NCBI RefSeq assembly: GCF_018687615.1
Contig: NZ_CP061299.1
Span: 620,001 to 684,000, forward strand
Length of the DNA: 64,000 bases
Reading direction: 5' to 3'
Origin: Polynucleobacter sp. MWH-CaK5
Lineage (GTDB): Bacteria > Pseudomonadota > Gammaproteobacteria > Burkholderiales > Burkholderiaceae
The notes below the pieces were generated by a model, which worked only from the letters and a program-made list of their open reading frames with translations, made no database searches and was not told the origin of the DNA. Positions 8,178 through 16,670 of this stretch are shown in pieces. The stretch's first letter is position 1. Every line of letters begins with the position of its first letter. Both the position numbers and the translations under genes were made by a program.

Positions 8178-8753
8178 ATGAGAGTTGCTACCAAAGGTCG
8201 TTACGCTGTTATTGCAATGGTTGATCTAGCGAATTTTTTCGCATCCGATCAGCCTAGCCAAACTTTGGCTTCAATTAGCTCAAGACAAAAAGTATCTTTG
8301 AGTTATTTGGAGCAGTTATTTGCCAAGCTGCGTCATGCTGGCTTGGTTGATAGCATGAGGGGTCCTGGCGGCGGCTATACCTTGGCCAGAAATCCAAAAG
8401 ATATCTCTGTGGGCCAAATCATTTTGGCAGTGGATGGCATCATGCCTGAGCAGCAAGATCAACAATTGGCTTGCCACGCACTATGGGATACCTTGCATCA
8501 TGAAATGCTGGGTTACATGAACTCCGTTTCACTCTTTTCTCTTTTAGATCCTGAAACAGCTAAACAAATTGCGGCTGGTGTTAAATCAGGCAAGACCCAG
8601 TTTGAAGCTGTTGCAAGTACTTCATTGAAGAAAAAGGCTGGTAAAGCAGTCGCTAAAGCACCTGTTCTGAAAAAGAAAGCCAAGCCTGGCCCGGTGGTGA
8701 GCTCAGTATTTAACTGGGGATCTTATTTACTCAAGAAGAAGAAAACAGCTTGA
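8178..8753 (+). CDS. Rrf2/IscR-like regulator with degenerate Fe-S site and Lys-rich tail
   Basis: A 191-residue regulator. Residues 1-85 are a standard Rrf2 winged helix: MRVATKGRYAVIAMVDLA, the recognition segment VSLSYLEQLFAKLRHAGLV and the wing RGPGGGYTLAR. IscR binds a [2Fe-2S] cluster with three cysteines and a histidine. Here the corresponding loop keeps one cysteine only (C99, in ACHALWDTL), so normal cluster binding is unlikely. From residue 151 a tail resembling histone H1 begins (KKKAGKAVAKAPVLKKKAKP) and ends in KKKKTA. No iscS/iscU genes follow, unlike in iscR operons. Target genes are unknown. The start looks leaderless. Confidence 0.85.
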   Translation: MRVATKGRYAVIAMVDLANFFASDQPSQTLASISSRQKVSLSYLEQLFAKLRHAGLVDSMRGPGGGYTLARNPKDISVGQIILAVDGIMPEQQDQQLACHALWDTLHHEMLGYMNSVSLFSLLDPETAKQIAAGVKSGKTQFEAVASTSLKKKAGKAVAKAPVLKKKAKPGPVVSSVFNWGSYLLKKKKTA

Positions 8754-8861
8754 CGATTGCTGTTTCCTTTTTCGTTTGACCAAGTACTACCTTCCAATTT
8801 TTACGTGCAAGCAGGTTTTCTCTTTCCTGTGTAACATCATCAGAGCTTAATCAAGGGTGTT

Positions 8862-9578
8862 ATGAAAGAAATCGAAGTCAAAGTCGCTTGGCAGGGTCAA
8901 AGTGATTGCCAAAATTGCTCAATACGAAGTTCAGTCTTATTCGCTGAATTAAATGAGGATGACTTTGCCAAGATTCATGCTCCCATAGATGATTTCCATT
9001 TTGAGGCTGGCGCAAAAATATACGAGCAATCTGCCCAAGGCCAGCATGTCTATACCTTGCGCAAAGGCTTTATCAAGTTGTTACATCTTAATGAGGATGG
9101 CACAGAGAGAATTGTTCGCCTGATCAAGCAAGGTGATTTGTTTGGTATGGAAGCCCTGTTATCAGCTCCTCATGAAAATGCCGCAATCGCTTTGACTCCT
9201 GTGCACCTTTGCCGCTTACCGGCAAGCTTAATACTTAGTTTGGGTGAAGAGTCTCCACGTTTACACCGTCAGATGATGAAGAAGTGGGGCGAGGCATTGT
9301 CTCAATCTGAAACTTGGTTTTCACAGCTTAATACTGGACGAGCTGATTTGCGGATTGGCCGATTTTTATTGGCTTTGGCCAAAGAAGAGAATGGCCTAAC
9401 GCGTTCACCTTTATTCAAGCGCGAAGACATGGGCTTAATGATGGATATCAAGTTGGAGACTGTGAGTCGATCTTTAGCAAGTTTGAGCGAAAAAAATCTC
9501 ATCACAGAAGTCTCACGATCTTACGTCAACATTCCCGACCTAGAGAAACTCAAGAAATTCTGTCAGCAGGGTGCTTGA
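8862..9578 (+). CDS. Crp/Fnr-family regulator with three of four FNR cysteines
   Basis: A 238-residue transcription factor. The cyclic-nucleotide-binding beta-roll covers about residues 25-140, the dimer helix about 140-165 and the winged helix about 165-235. The recognition helix IKLETVSRSLASL has the same E-x-x-S-R pattern as FNR, so a TTGAT-type site is expected. C16 and C19 match the first two FNR cluster ligands and C117 the central one. The third N-terminal cysteine is absent (SVLFAEL where FNR has a Cys). It may bind a different cluster, act as a thiol switch, or be oxygen-independent. A true four-cysteine FNR is encoded at 37956-38705. Confidence 0.85.
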   Translation: MKEIEVKVAWQGQSDCQNCSIRSSVLFAELNEDDFAKIHAPIDDFHFEAGAKIYEQSAQGQHVYTLRKGFIKLLHLNEDGTERIVRLIKQGDLFGMEALLSAPHENAAIALTPVHLCRLPASLILSLGEESPRLHRQMMKKWGEALSQSETWFSQLNTGRADLRIGRFLLALAKEENGLTRSPLFKREDMGLMMDIKLETVSRSLASLSEKNLITEVSRSYVNIPDLEKLKKFCQQGA

Positions 9579-9598
9579 GCTAAAAATTTCAGCTCAAG
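9574..9598. terminator. Hairpin between convergent genes
   Basis: CTTGAGCT (9574-9581) pairs with AGCTCAAG (9591-9598) over a nine-base loop. There is no strong T-run on either strand, so it is a weak terminator at best. Confidence 0.35.
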
Positions 9599-9605
9599 AT
9601 TCCAA

Positions 9606-10409
9606 TCAAGACCCTTGCCAACGAGGCGGTCTTTTTTCACCAAACGCTTGAACACCTTCCTTGAAATCAGAGCTGCCATAGCAGGCTTTGATTAAATCAT
9701 CGCAATCAGGTAATTGATGTTGATGGATTCGGCTGATCGTCAACTTGGATGAGCGAATAGTTAAGGGTGCCAAATGCATGACTTTTTCAGCCATGGTTCT
9801 GGCAATTGATTCAAGTTCTGTACCATCCGCCACAGTGTGAATGTAGCCAGAAGAGAGCAATTCATCAACCTTGATTAGTTCTGCCAATATCAACATTCGT
9901 TTGAGTGTTGGGATCCCTAAGTGGGCCGTCAATCTTGCAATATTGGTTGGCGATAAACAGTTGCCCACTGTTTTGGCAATCGGTGCGCCAAAGCGTGCAC
10001 TTGGATCGGCAATTCTAAAATCACAAGCGGTCGCAATTGCGAGGCCACCACCAACAGCCAAGCCATCGATGATGGCAATGGTTGGCATCGGAAGTTGTTC
10101 TAGGGCATCAATGTGAAGATCAATCAATGCTTCGTAGTCAATGCCATCCTGACCATCTTTGAATGATTTGAATTGTTCAATGTCAGTGCCTGACACAAAC
10201 GACTGCCCACCAACTCCTCGGAAAATCACTGCTTTGATGGTTTTGTCAGTGTGAAGTTTTTCACAAATGGTTTTTAGGTCGCCATACATCGACCAGGTCA
10301 TCGCATTTCTGGCAGCAGGGCGATCAAAAGATACCCAGGCAATCGCACCATCAATCTTTAGATGAACTTTTCCTGATGCGTCCGGGTTAACTGTATTTGT
10401 ATCGCTCAC
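9606..10409 (-). CDS. Enoyl-CoA hydratase/isomerase-family protein lacking both catalytic glutamates
   Basis: A 267-residue crotonase-fold protein. The CoA-binding and oxyanion-hole parts are clear: VSGTDIEQF near residue 72 and IIDGLAVGGGLAIATACDFRI around 115-135. In enoyl-CoA hydratase the two catalytic glutamates sit in GGGCE and QPE. Here these positions read GGGLA and API, so ordinary hydration is unlikely. Isomerase, hydrolase, lyase or dehalogenase-like chemistry are all open in this superfamily. It lies three bases downstream of the CoA-transferase gene on the same strand, so the two are probably co-transcribed and share an acyl-CoA substrate. Confidence 0.85.
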   Translation of the reverse strand: MSDTNTVNPDASGKVHLKIDGAIAWVSFDRPAARNAMTWSMYGDLKTICEKLHTDKTIKAVIFRGVGGQSFVSGTDIEQFKSFKDGQDGIDYEALIDLHIDALEQLPMPTIAIIDGLAVGGGLAIATACDFRIADPSARFGAPIAKTVGNCLSPTNIARLTAHLGIPTLKRMLILAELIKVDELLSSGYIHTVADGTELESIARTMAEKVMHLAPLTIRSSKLTISRIHQHQLPDCDDLIKACYGSSDFKEGVQAFGEKRPPRWQGS

Positions 10410-10412
10410 GAA

Positions 10413-11645
10413 TCATTGCTCCACTGAAAACGCGCCGTCTTGTTCAAACACTTTGATTTGATCAGCGGTAAATCCTGCCTCTTTTAGAACTTCATGCGTG
10501 TGCTCACCGAGCAAAGGAGGGTGGCGACGAACTTGTTGAGGTGTGCCTTGCATCTTCACAGCAAAACCAATATTAGGAACTTTGCCTTCTAATGGATGAT
10601 CAATTTCTATCTTCATTTGACGATGTTGGCCGTGCTCGCTGGCAAAGGCTCTAGGGTAGTCCAAGATTGGACCTGCTGGAATACCTTTGGCCAGTAATTC
10701 ATCGATCCAAACATTGGCGTCTTTGGCAGCAAAAGACTTCTCTAGTTCATCGATGATGTATTCACGATTGGCTAAACGATTGGAAATTGTTTTGCAGAGA
10801 TCATCATTGAATAAATCATCGCGCTCCAAGATCTCACATAATTTTTGCCAAAGCTTGTTATTCGTTGCGCCCATCACAAAGTATTCATTCTTTGCTTTGA
10901 CGGCTTGGTAGGGTGCGCTCATACGATTAGCGGTGCCCAAAGCAACAGGAGGTTTGCCGGTGCCCCAATACTCAGCGGTATCCCAAATTGAGAAAGCCAA
11001 AGCTGAGTCAAACAATGAGGCGTCAATGTATTGACCTTGCCCTGTATTCTTAGCGCCAATGTAGGCTGACAAAATGCCATAAGTCGCAAATAGTGCGCAA
11101 CCGATATCGGCCACTGGCACACCCGCTTTAACAGGTCGGCCATCACCATGACCCGTCATGGCCATCACGCCTGACATTGCTTGAGCCATCAAGTCAAATC
11201 CTGGGCGATCTGCCCAAGGACCGCTTTGACCAAAGCCAGAGATGCTGGCATAAACCAAGCGAGGATTAATTTTGCTTAAAACTTCGTAAGAAACACCTAA
11301 TTTTTTCATGACCCCTGGTCGATAGTTTTCAACCAAGATGTCGGCATCTTTGACTAATTCAAAAAGAATTTTTTTGCCTGCATCAGATTTCAAATTGATC
11401 GTGATGCTGCGTTTATTGCGATTCATATTTAAAAAGCCCATGCTATCTGGGCCTTTCATTTTGAATCCCATTGCGCCCCGTGTTTGATCCCCAGAACCTG
11501 GAGGTTCTATTTTGATTACATCAGCCCCCATGTCTGCCAATAGCATGCAGGTGTATGGGCCAGCCATTACTTGGCTGATATCTAGAACTTTCACGCCCAC
11601 CAGGGGCAGTGGGCGTGAAGTTACTCCAGTTTGGGGTGATGTCAT
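10413..11645 (-). CDS. Family III CoA-transferase (CaiB/BaiF)
   Basis: A 410-residue cytosolic enzyme that moves CoA between carboxylic acids. N-terminal GVKVLDISQVMAGPYTCMLLADMGADVIKIEPP and NMNRNKRSITINLKS are family signatures, and the likely catalytic aspartate lies in VADIGCALFATYG. The C-terminal HPPLLGEHTHEVL is also typical. Substrates cannot be read from sequence. The start overlaps the stop of the Bug receptor gene by one base (TAATG) and the crotonase-fold gene follows three bases downstream, giving a receptor, transferase, crotonase operon that suggests uptake and CoA activation of an organic acid. Confidence 0.93.
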   Translation of the reverse strand: MTSPQTGVTSRPLPLVGVKVLDISQVMAGPYTCMLLADMGADVIKIEPPGSGDQTRGAMGFKMKGPDSMGFLNMNRNKRSITINLKSDAGKKILFELVKDADILVENYRPGVMKKLGVSYEVLSKINPRLVYASISGFGQSGPWADRPGFDLMAQAMSGVMAMTGHGDGRPVKAGVPVADIGCALFATYGILSAYIGAKNTGQGQYIDASLFDSALAFSIWDTAEYWGTGKPPVALGTANRMSAPYQAVKAKNEYFVMGATNNKLWQKLCEILERDDLFNDDLCKTISNRLANREYIIDELEKSFAAKDANVWIDELLAKGIPAGPILDYPRAFASEHGQHRQMKIEIDHPLEGKVPNIGFAVKMQGTPQQVRRHPPLLGEHTHEVLKEAGFTADQIKVFEQDGAFSVEQ

Positions 11646-12631
11646 TACTCAGCCTTTACGTTCAACTCTTTAACAAGTTTTGAGTACTTGGTGAGTTCAG
11701 CTTTTAAGAATGCTGAGAACTCATCTGGTGTTTGAGGACCAGCTGTTTGCAAACCTTGTGCATCCAAAGTTGTTTTGTTCTTTGGGTCGTTCATAGCAGC
11801 ACGAACCGCAGCATCAATTTTTGCAACCATATCTTTAGGCATATTTTTTGGACCCATCACTGAGTACCAGTTAGTCACTTCAAAACCTTTGATGCCTACT
11901 TCTTCAAATGTTGGAACATCTGGAAGAATTGACAAACGCTTCGGTGTTGAAATAGCCAAAGGCTTTAACTTACCAGCGCGAATGTGTGGCAATACTGGTG
12001 GCAAAGTATCAAAGTTCATGTTGATCTGACCAGCCATCAAGTCAACAATCGCTTGACCACTGCCTTTGTATGGCACGTGATTCATTTGAACTTTAGCAAT
12101 CTTTGAGAACAAAGCGCCAGCCAAGTGCTGTGTGCTACCGATACCTGATGAACCGTAAGTCATTTGACCTGGATTGTTTTTTGCCAAGCTAATAAGCTCT
12201 GGAATATTTTTTGCAGGAATTGATGGATGTAACACTAGTACGTTAGGTACATAGCCAACATAAGTGATTGGTGTGAAATCTGTACCAGCATTAAATGGCA
12301 CTTTTGGCAAAACAAATGGAGCGATCGCATTTGAATTTGAGTGACCCATCAACAATGTGTAGCCGTCTGCTGGAGACTTCGCCACAACGTCTGCACCAAT
12401 CGTACCAGCAGCGCCAGCTCTGTTTTCAATGATGATGTTTTGGCCTAAGATTTCGCTCATTTTTGGTGCTAATGCTCGCGCCACAATGTCTGTGCCGCCA
12501 CCTGGAGCAAAGCCTACTACCAAACGAATTGGTTTATTTGGCCAAGCTGCTTGAGCTAAAACTGGGGATGCCAGTACTGAAGTTGTTAATGCGGCCACGG
12601 CTGTGGCAATGATTTTACGTCTTGTGTTCAT
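11645..12631 (-). CDS. Bug/TctC-family periplasmic solute receptor
   Basis: A 328-residue exported binding protein of the tripartite tricarboxylate transporter receptor family (Bug). A signal peptide ends near SPVLAQA. The mature part opens with WPNKPIRLVVGFAPGGGTDIVAR, followed by IENRAGAAGTIGADVVAKSPADGYTLLMG, both family hallmarks. It should bind a small carboxylate in the periplasm. No TctA/TctB membrane subunits are nearby. Orphan Bug receptors are abundant in Burkholderiales and usually pair with distant permeases or serve in sensing. It is the first gene of the three-gene operon reaching to 9606. Confidence 0.93.
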   Translation of the reverse strand: MNTRRKIIATAVAALTTSVLASPVLAQAAWPNKPIRLVVGFAPGGGTDIVARALAPKMSEILGQNIIIENRAGAAGTIGADVVAKSPADGYTLLMGHSNSNAIAPFVLPKVPFNAGTDFTPITYVGYVPNVLVLHPSIPAKNIPELISLAKNNPGQMTYGSSGIGSTQHLAGALFSKIAKVQMNHVPYKGSGQAIVDLMAGQINMNFDTLPPVLPHIRAGKLKPLAISTPKRLSILPDVPTFEEVGIKGFEVTNWYSVMGPKNMPKDMVAKIDAAVRAAMNDPKNKTTLDAQGLQTAGPQTPDEFSAFLKAELTKYSKLVKELNVKAE

Positions 12632-12767
12632 GATCTCTCCTCGTTGAACAATGATTACTACAGTTCTAAAAACTTACCCTTACTTCTAGTTACATCAAAC
12701 TACAAATACATAAGTACAAAAAATTAAAACTTTTACAGCAATACAAAATCAAACAAACACTAAAAAT

Positions 12768-15700
12768 CTACTTCAAATGCATTTCCAAAATTCGTGCTAC
12801 GTGCAATGCTTCTCTGTCAGCACCATCTTTAATTTGATGGCGGCAGCTTGAGCCGTCAGCCAAAACAATCGCATCAGGCGCTTGGCGAATCGCAGGGAGT
12901 AATTGCAACTCAGCCATTTGCAAAGAAACTTGATGATGTTCACTTTCATAACCAAAGCTACCGGCCATGCCGCAGCATGAAGACTCAATCAACTGTGGTT
13001 GAGCCTGCGGAATCATTTTGAGTAATGTGATGATTGGTTTAACGGCATCGAATGACTTTTGGTGGCAGTGACCGTGCAACAAGATTTGTTGCTCACAAGC
13101 TTTTAGTTCTGGAGCAAAGCGACCAGCATTTGCTTCTGAAACTAAAAACTCTTCAAATGTCTGACTGCCTTTGGCCAATGTTTTGGCTGAATCATCAAAA
13201 CCCATTACCAAAAACTCATCGCGCAAAGTCAAAATGCAAGAAGGCTCTAAGCCAATGATCGGAATATCCTTCTCTGTGTAGCGCGAGAAAGCATCCAATA
13301 ATTCTTGTGCGCTGGCACGAGCCTCATCCACCATGCCACTGGCCAAATAAGTTCTGCCGCAGCAATAGTGACCTTGCTTTTTCTGAGGAATGTGAACGGT
13401 ATAGCCGCTGGCCTCAAGAACATTGACCGCTGCTTTGATATTTTCTGTTTCAAAGCAACCGTTGAATGTGTCTGCCCACAAAACCACAGGTTTGGCGCTG
13501 GCGAACAATGCTTCTTCGGTGTTGCCGATCATTGAGCGCCAAGCTGTGTCACGACGCCAAGTTGGCAAACTGCGTTTGGCTGATATCTGTGTGAGCTTTT
13601 CACCTAAAAAGGCCAGGCCAGGAATCTTATTCCTTAAGTTCAACATAAATGCCAAACCAGGGATGGCTGCAATGTGATGAGAGTAGCGTGGTAAATGAGC
13701 AATCAAGCGATCTCTGAGAGTCCAGCCATGCGATTTTTTGTAATGGCTCAAATACTCAATCTTCATTTTTGCCATATCAACGCCAGTAGGGCACTCTCGC
13801 TTGCATCCTTTACAGCTGACGCATAAATCAAAAGCTTCTTTGACATCTTCTGATAAGAAGGCATCTTTACCTAATTGATTCGATAGGGCTAGGCGCAATG
13901 TATTGGCGCGACCTCTGGTCAAGTGTTTCTCATCACGGGTCACTCGATAGCTAGGGCACATCGTGCCAGCATCAAACTTGCGGCAATGACCATTGTTGTT
14001 ACACATCTCAACAGCTTTTGCAAAACCACCACTAGGATCGCCGCCTGTTCCAGGTGCTGTTGTTTTTTCAGTCACTGGATCATTTTGCACATCCCAGTTT
14101 GACCAGTCCAAAGAGGTCTTGAGTGGAATCACACGGTATGTTTGAGGAAATCTGAACAAAGACTCATCATCCATTTTTGGAGGGTTGATGATCTTGCCTG
14201 GATTAAACAAATTATTTGGGTCAAAAGCGTGTTTGATTTCGCCGAGTGCTTCCGTTAACTTGGGACCAAATTGCCACTGGATCCACTCACCGCGACAGAT
14301 GCCATCGCCGTGTTCGCCACTGAAGGCACCTTTATAGCGTTTGACCAATGCAGCTGCTTCTTCAGCAATCGCACGCATCTTCTGTGCGCCACCGCGACGC
14401 ATGTCTAGTATCGGGCGAACGTGCAGGGTACCCACAGACGCATGGGCATACCATGTGCCGCGCGAGCCATACTTTGAGAACACTTCGGTGAGATCTTGGG
14501 TGTACTCAGCCAGGCTCTCCAAAGGAACAGCGCAGTCTTCAATGAAGCTCACTGGTTTGCCATCGCCTTTTAAGCTCATCATGATGTTCAAACCAGCTTT
14601 GCGAACTTCCCATAAATTCTTTTGAGACTCCGCGTTAATCATCTCTACCACGCAACCAGGGTGGCCTAAGTCAGCCATCAAGGTGACCAAGTCTTTAACT
14701 TTTTGTTCAAGAGGGGTGAGTTCTTCACCAGAGAACTCCACCAATAAAATAGCTTCAGGAGTTTTTCCTGCGACATCAATCAAAGCAGTTTCAATCACTG
14801 ATTTAAATGCAGGGTTGCTGCGTGATAAATCAATCATGGTGCGATCGACCAATTCAACAGCGGATGGCTTTAATTTAACAATGTGCTGTGCGCTGTCCAT
14901 CGCTTCATAGAAGCTGGTGAAGTTAACCACGCCCAAGGTTTTATGTTTTGGTAGTGGCGATAGTGCAAGGCGCAATTGTTTGTAATAGGCCAAGCTGCCT
15001 TCGCTGCCGATCAAGAGGTGAGCTAAATTCACCTGACCGTCTTGTGTGTAAGGGCGCTCACTTTGATTATTGAATATATCTAAGTTGTAACCTGCAACTC
15101 GGCGCATCACTTTGGGCCACTTCGCTTCAATCTCTGCTTGATGCTGGTGTGCCAATGATTGAACAAATTGACCAAGCTCTAAGGCTTTGCCACTGGCATT
15201 TTTCATTAAACCAAATGAAGCTTCTTGACCATCGGCCAACCAAGCATCAACGCCTAAGACGTTGTGAACCATGTTGCCGTAGGCAATTGATCGACTGCCG
15301 CAAGAGTTGTTACCGGCCATGCCGCCAATGGTTGCTTGTGCAGCGGTTGAGACATCAACCGGATACCAAACTTGGTGTTTTTTGAGGGCTGCGTTCAGGT
15401 GGTCCAGCACAATGCCCGGCTGAACATCCACATACCCTTGCTCAAGATTGATATCTAAAATATTTCTGAAGTATTTGGTGTTATCAATCACCAATGCAGG
15501 ACCTGTTGTTTGACCACATTGACTGGTGCCGCCACCGCGAGGCAAAACAGGAATACCAAGATCAGCAGCAATTTGAATTGCTGCAACAATGTCTTGTGCA
15601 GTTTTTGGCACAAAGACTGCCACTGGCATAGTTTGGTAAATAGATGCATCGGTGGCATAGCGCCCACGACTGGCCACATCAGTCATCACCTCGCCAGACG

Positions 15701-15773
15701 TTTCAGATTCAAGCCGCTTGGCTAGAAACTTGGTGTCAATCATGACTTCTTTGTATGCGAGTGGTTTGTTCAT
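12768..15773 (-). CDS. FAD-binding and Fe-S-binding dehydrogenase (GlcD-GlpC fusion, YdiJ-like)
   Basis: A 1001-residue fused oxidoreductase that probably oxidises a 2-hydroxyacid and passes electrons to the quinone pool or another carrier. Residues about 1-560 are a VAO/PCMH flavoprotein: LPRGGGTSQCGQT binds FAD pyrophosphate, and AQATIGGMAGNNSCGSRS follows. Fe-S motifs come next: a first cysteine group around residue 590 and CVSCKGCKRECP near 650. The C-terminal third has two CCG-type motifs (HYCCGR and SSCCGMAGSFG). YdiJ relatives act on D-2-hydroxyglutarate or D-lactate. The start is 10 bases after the GntR gene stop, so the two form an operon. Confidence 0.9.
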   Translation of the reverse strand: MNKPLAYKEVMIDTKFLAKRLESETSGEVMTDVASRGRYATDASIYQTMPVAVFVPKTAQDIVAAIQIAADLGIPVLPRGGGTSQCGQTTGPALVIDNTKYFRNILDINLEQGYVDVQPGIVLDHLNAALKKHQVWYPVDVSTAAQATIGGMAGNNSCGSRSIAYGNMVHNVLGVDAWLADGQEASFGLMKNASGKALELGQFVQSLAHQHQAEIEAKWPKVMRRVAGYNLDIFNNQSERPYTQDGQVNLAHLLIGSEGSLAYYKQLRLALSPLPKHKTLGVVNFTSFYEAMDSAQHIVKLKPSAVELVDRTMIDLSRSNPAFKSVIETALIDVAGKTPEAILLVEFSGEELTPLEQKVKDLVTLMADLGHPGCVVEMINAESQKNLWEVRKAGLNIMMSLKGDGKPVSFIEDCAVPLESLAEYTQDLTEVFSKYGSRGTWYAHASVGTLHVRPILDMRRGGAQKMRAIAEEAAALVKRYKGAFSGEHGDGICRGEWIQWQFGPKLTEALGEIKHAFDPNNLFNPGKIINPPKMDDESLFRFPQTYRVIPLKTSLDWSNWDVQNDPVTEKTTAPGTGGDPSGGFAKAVEMCNNNGHCRKFDAGTMCPSYRVTRDEKHLTRGRANTLRLALSNQLGKDAFLSEDVKEAFDLCVSCKGCKRECPTGVDMAKMKIEYLSHYKKSHGWTLRDRLIAHLPRYSHHIAAIPGLAFMLNLRNKIPGLAFLGEKLTQISAKRSLPTWRRDTAWRSMIGNTEEALFASAKPVVLWADTFNGCFETENIKAAVNVLEASGYTVHIPQKKQGHYCCGRTYLASGMVDEARASAQELLDAFSRYTEKDIPIIGLEPSCILTLRDEFLVMGFDDSAKTLAKGSQTFEEFLVSEANAGRFAPELKACEQQILLHGHCHQKSFDAVKPIITLLKMIPQAQPQLIESSCCGMAGSFGYESEHHQVSLQMAELQLLPAIRQAPDAIVLADGSSCRHQIKDGADREALHVARILEMHLK

Positions 15774-15783
15774 GCTTTGATGC

Positions 15784-16470
15784 TCATGCTTTGACTGAGT
15801 GAGATAAGTTTTCTGAATCCATCAACTGAATCACCACATCACGTTTGTTCATCACGTGATTCATCATGACTCGCTTCATGCGCGCACCGTCTCGCGCCTT
15901 AAGTGCATCAATCATCTCTTGGTGTTCGCCCACAGCTTTTTCCCATTTCACTTCATCTTGGTTTGAGCGAAAGCGCAAAGCCTCAATGCGCGCATTGACT
16001 TGAACAAACAATTGACTCAAGACAGGGTTGGCTGCTGCTGTGTTGATAGCGTTATGTATTTTTAAATTTAATCTGTAGTAGCTCGATAAATCACGGCGAG
16101 CATAAGAGGCCATCATTTCATAATGCATGGCCTCAAGTTCTGACAGGGCAGCATCGGTGATGTTTTGAGCTGCTAATTCGCCAGAGAAACCTTCAAGATT
16201 AGCAATCACATCAAATGTATTGATCACATCCTCTTTGCTTAATTGAACGGCAATTGCGCCACGGTTGGCGATCAGTTCAACCAAGCCATCTGCTGCTAAA
16301 CGCCTGATCGCTTCACGAATTGGGGTGCGAGACACATTGAGTTGCTCGGCCAGTTCACGCTCATTCAATTTGCTGCCAGGGGCAATTGCACCCTCAACCA
16401 ATAAGCTACGCAGTTTCTGGAAGGTGATTTCGTGCAAATTTTGCGAATTTAGTTGAATTACGGATGCCAT
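15784..16470 (-). CDS. GntR-family regulator, FadR/FCD subgroup
   Basis: A 228-residue repressor-type regulator. The N-terminal winged helix is clear: FQKLRSLLVEGAIAPGSKLNERELAEQLNVSRTPIREAIRRLAADGLV. The C-terminal all-helical FCD effector domain holds the metal/ligand residues typical of the group (D and H in the IHNAI and GEHQEMIDAL helices). FCD regulators respond to small carboxylates. It is first in an operon with the FAD/Fe-S dehydrogenase and divergent from the aminotransferase gene. Two inverted-repeat sites in the intergenic region could serve both directions. I chose the ATG at 16470. A TTG just before it is unlikely. Confidence 0.92.
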   Translation of the reverse strand: MASVIQLNSQNLHEITFQKLRSLLVEGAIAPGSKLNERELAEQLNVSRTPIREAIRRLAADGLVELIANRGAIAVQLSKEDVINTFDVIANLEGFSGELAAQNITDAALSELEAMHYEMMASYARRDLSSYYRLNLKIHNAINTAAANPVLSQLFVQVNARIEALRFRSNQDEVKWEKAVGEHQEMIDALKARDGARMKRVMMNHVMNKRDVVIQLMDSENLSHSVKA

Positions 16471-16486
16471 CAATAAAACCTATTTT

Positions 16487-16494
16487 TGTATACA
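16487..16494. promoter_or_regulatory. Likely GntR/FCD operator close to the regulator start
   Basis: TGTATACA is a perfect palindrome inside TTTTTGTATACACATTT, 16 bases before the regulator ATG. FCD-type GntR proteins typically bind short TGTATACA-like palindromes. This is consistent with autorepression, but the assignment is inferred. Confidence 0.5.
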
Positions 16495-16591
16495 CATTTA
16501 ATATAACCGATAGGGATTTTAAAAAGAAGGGCAAAAAACCCATTATTTACCTAGTATTTACCACTATAGGGAAAGTCATGAGCAATATTTT

Positions 16592-16609
16592 TTGCATACA
16601 AAAATGCAA
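16592..16609. promoter_or_regulatory. Second inverted repeat in the divergent promoter region
   Basis: TTGCAT (16592-16597) and ATGCAA (16604-16609) form a perfect inverted repeat across ACAAAA. The left half, TTGCATACAA, resembles the TGTATACA site 100 bases away. It is 61 bases before the aminotransferase ATG, a plausible place to repress that promoter. Confidence 0.45.
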
Positions 16610-16670
16610 TTTCTCAAAAAATGACTTACACTTTCATCACGACTAACAAAAATACCGAGTGAGACCAAAC

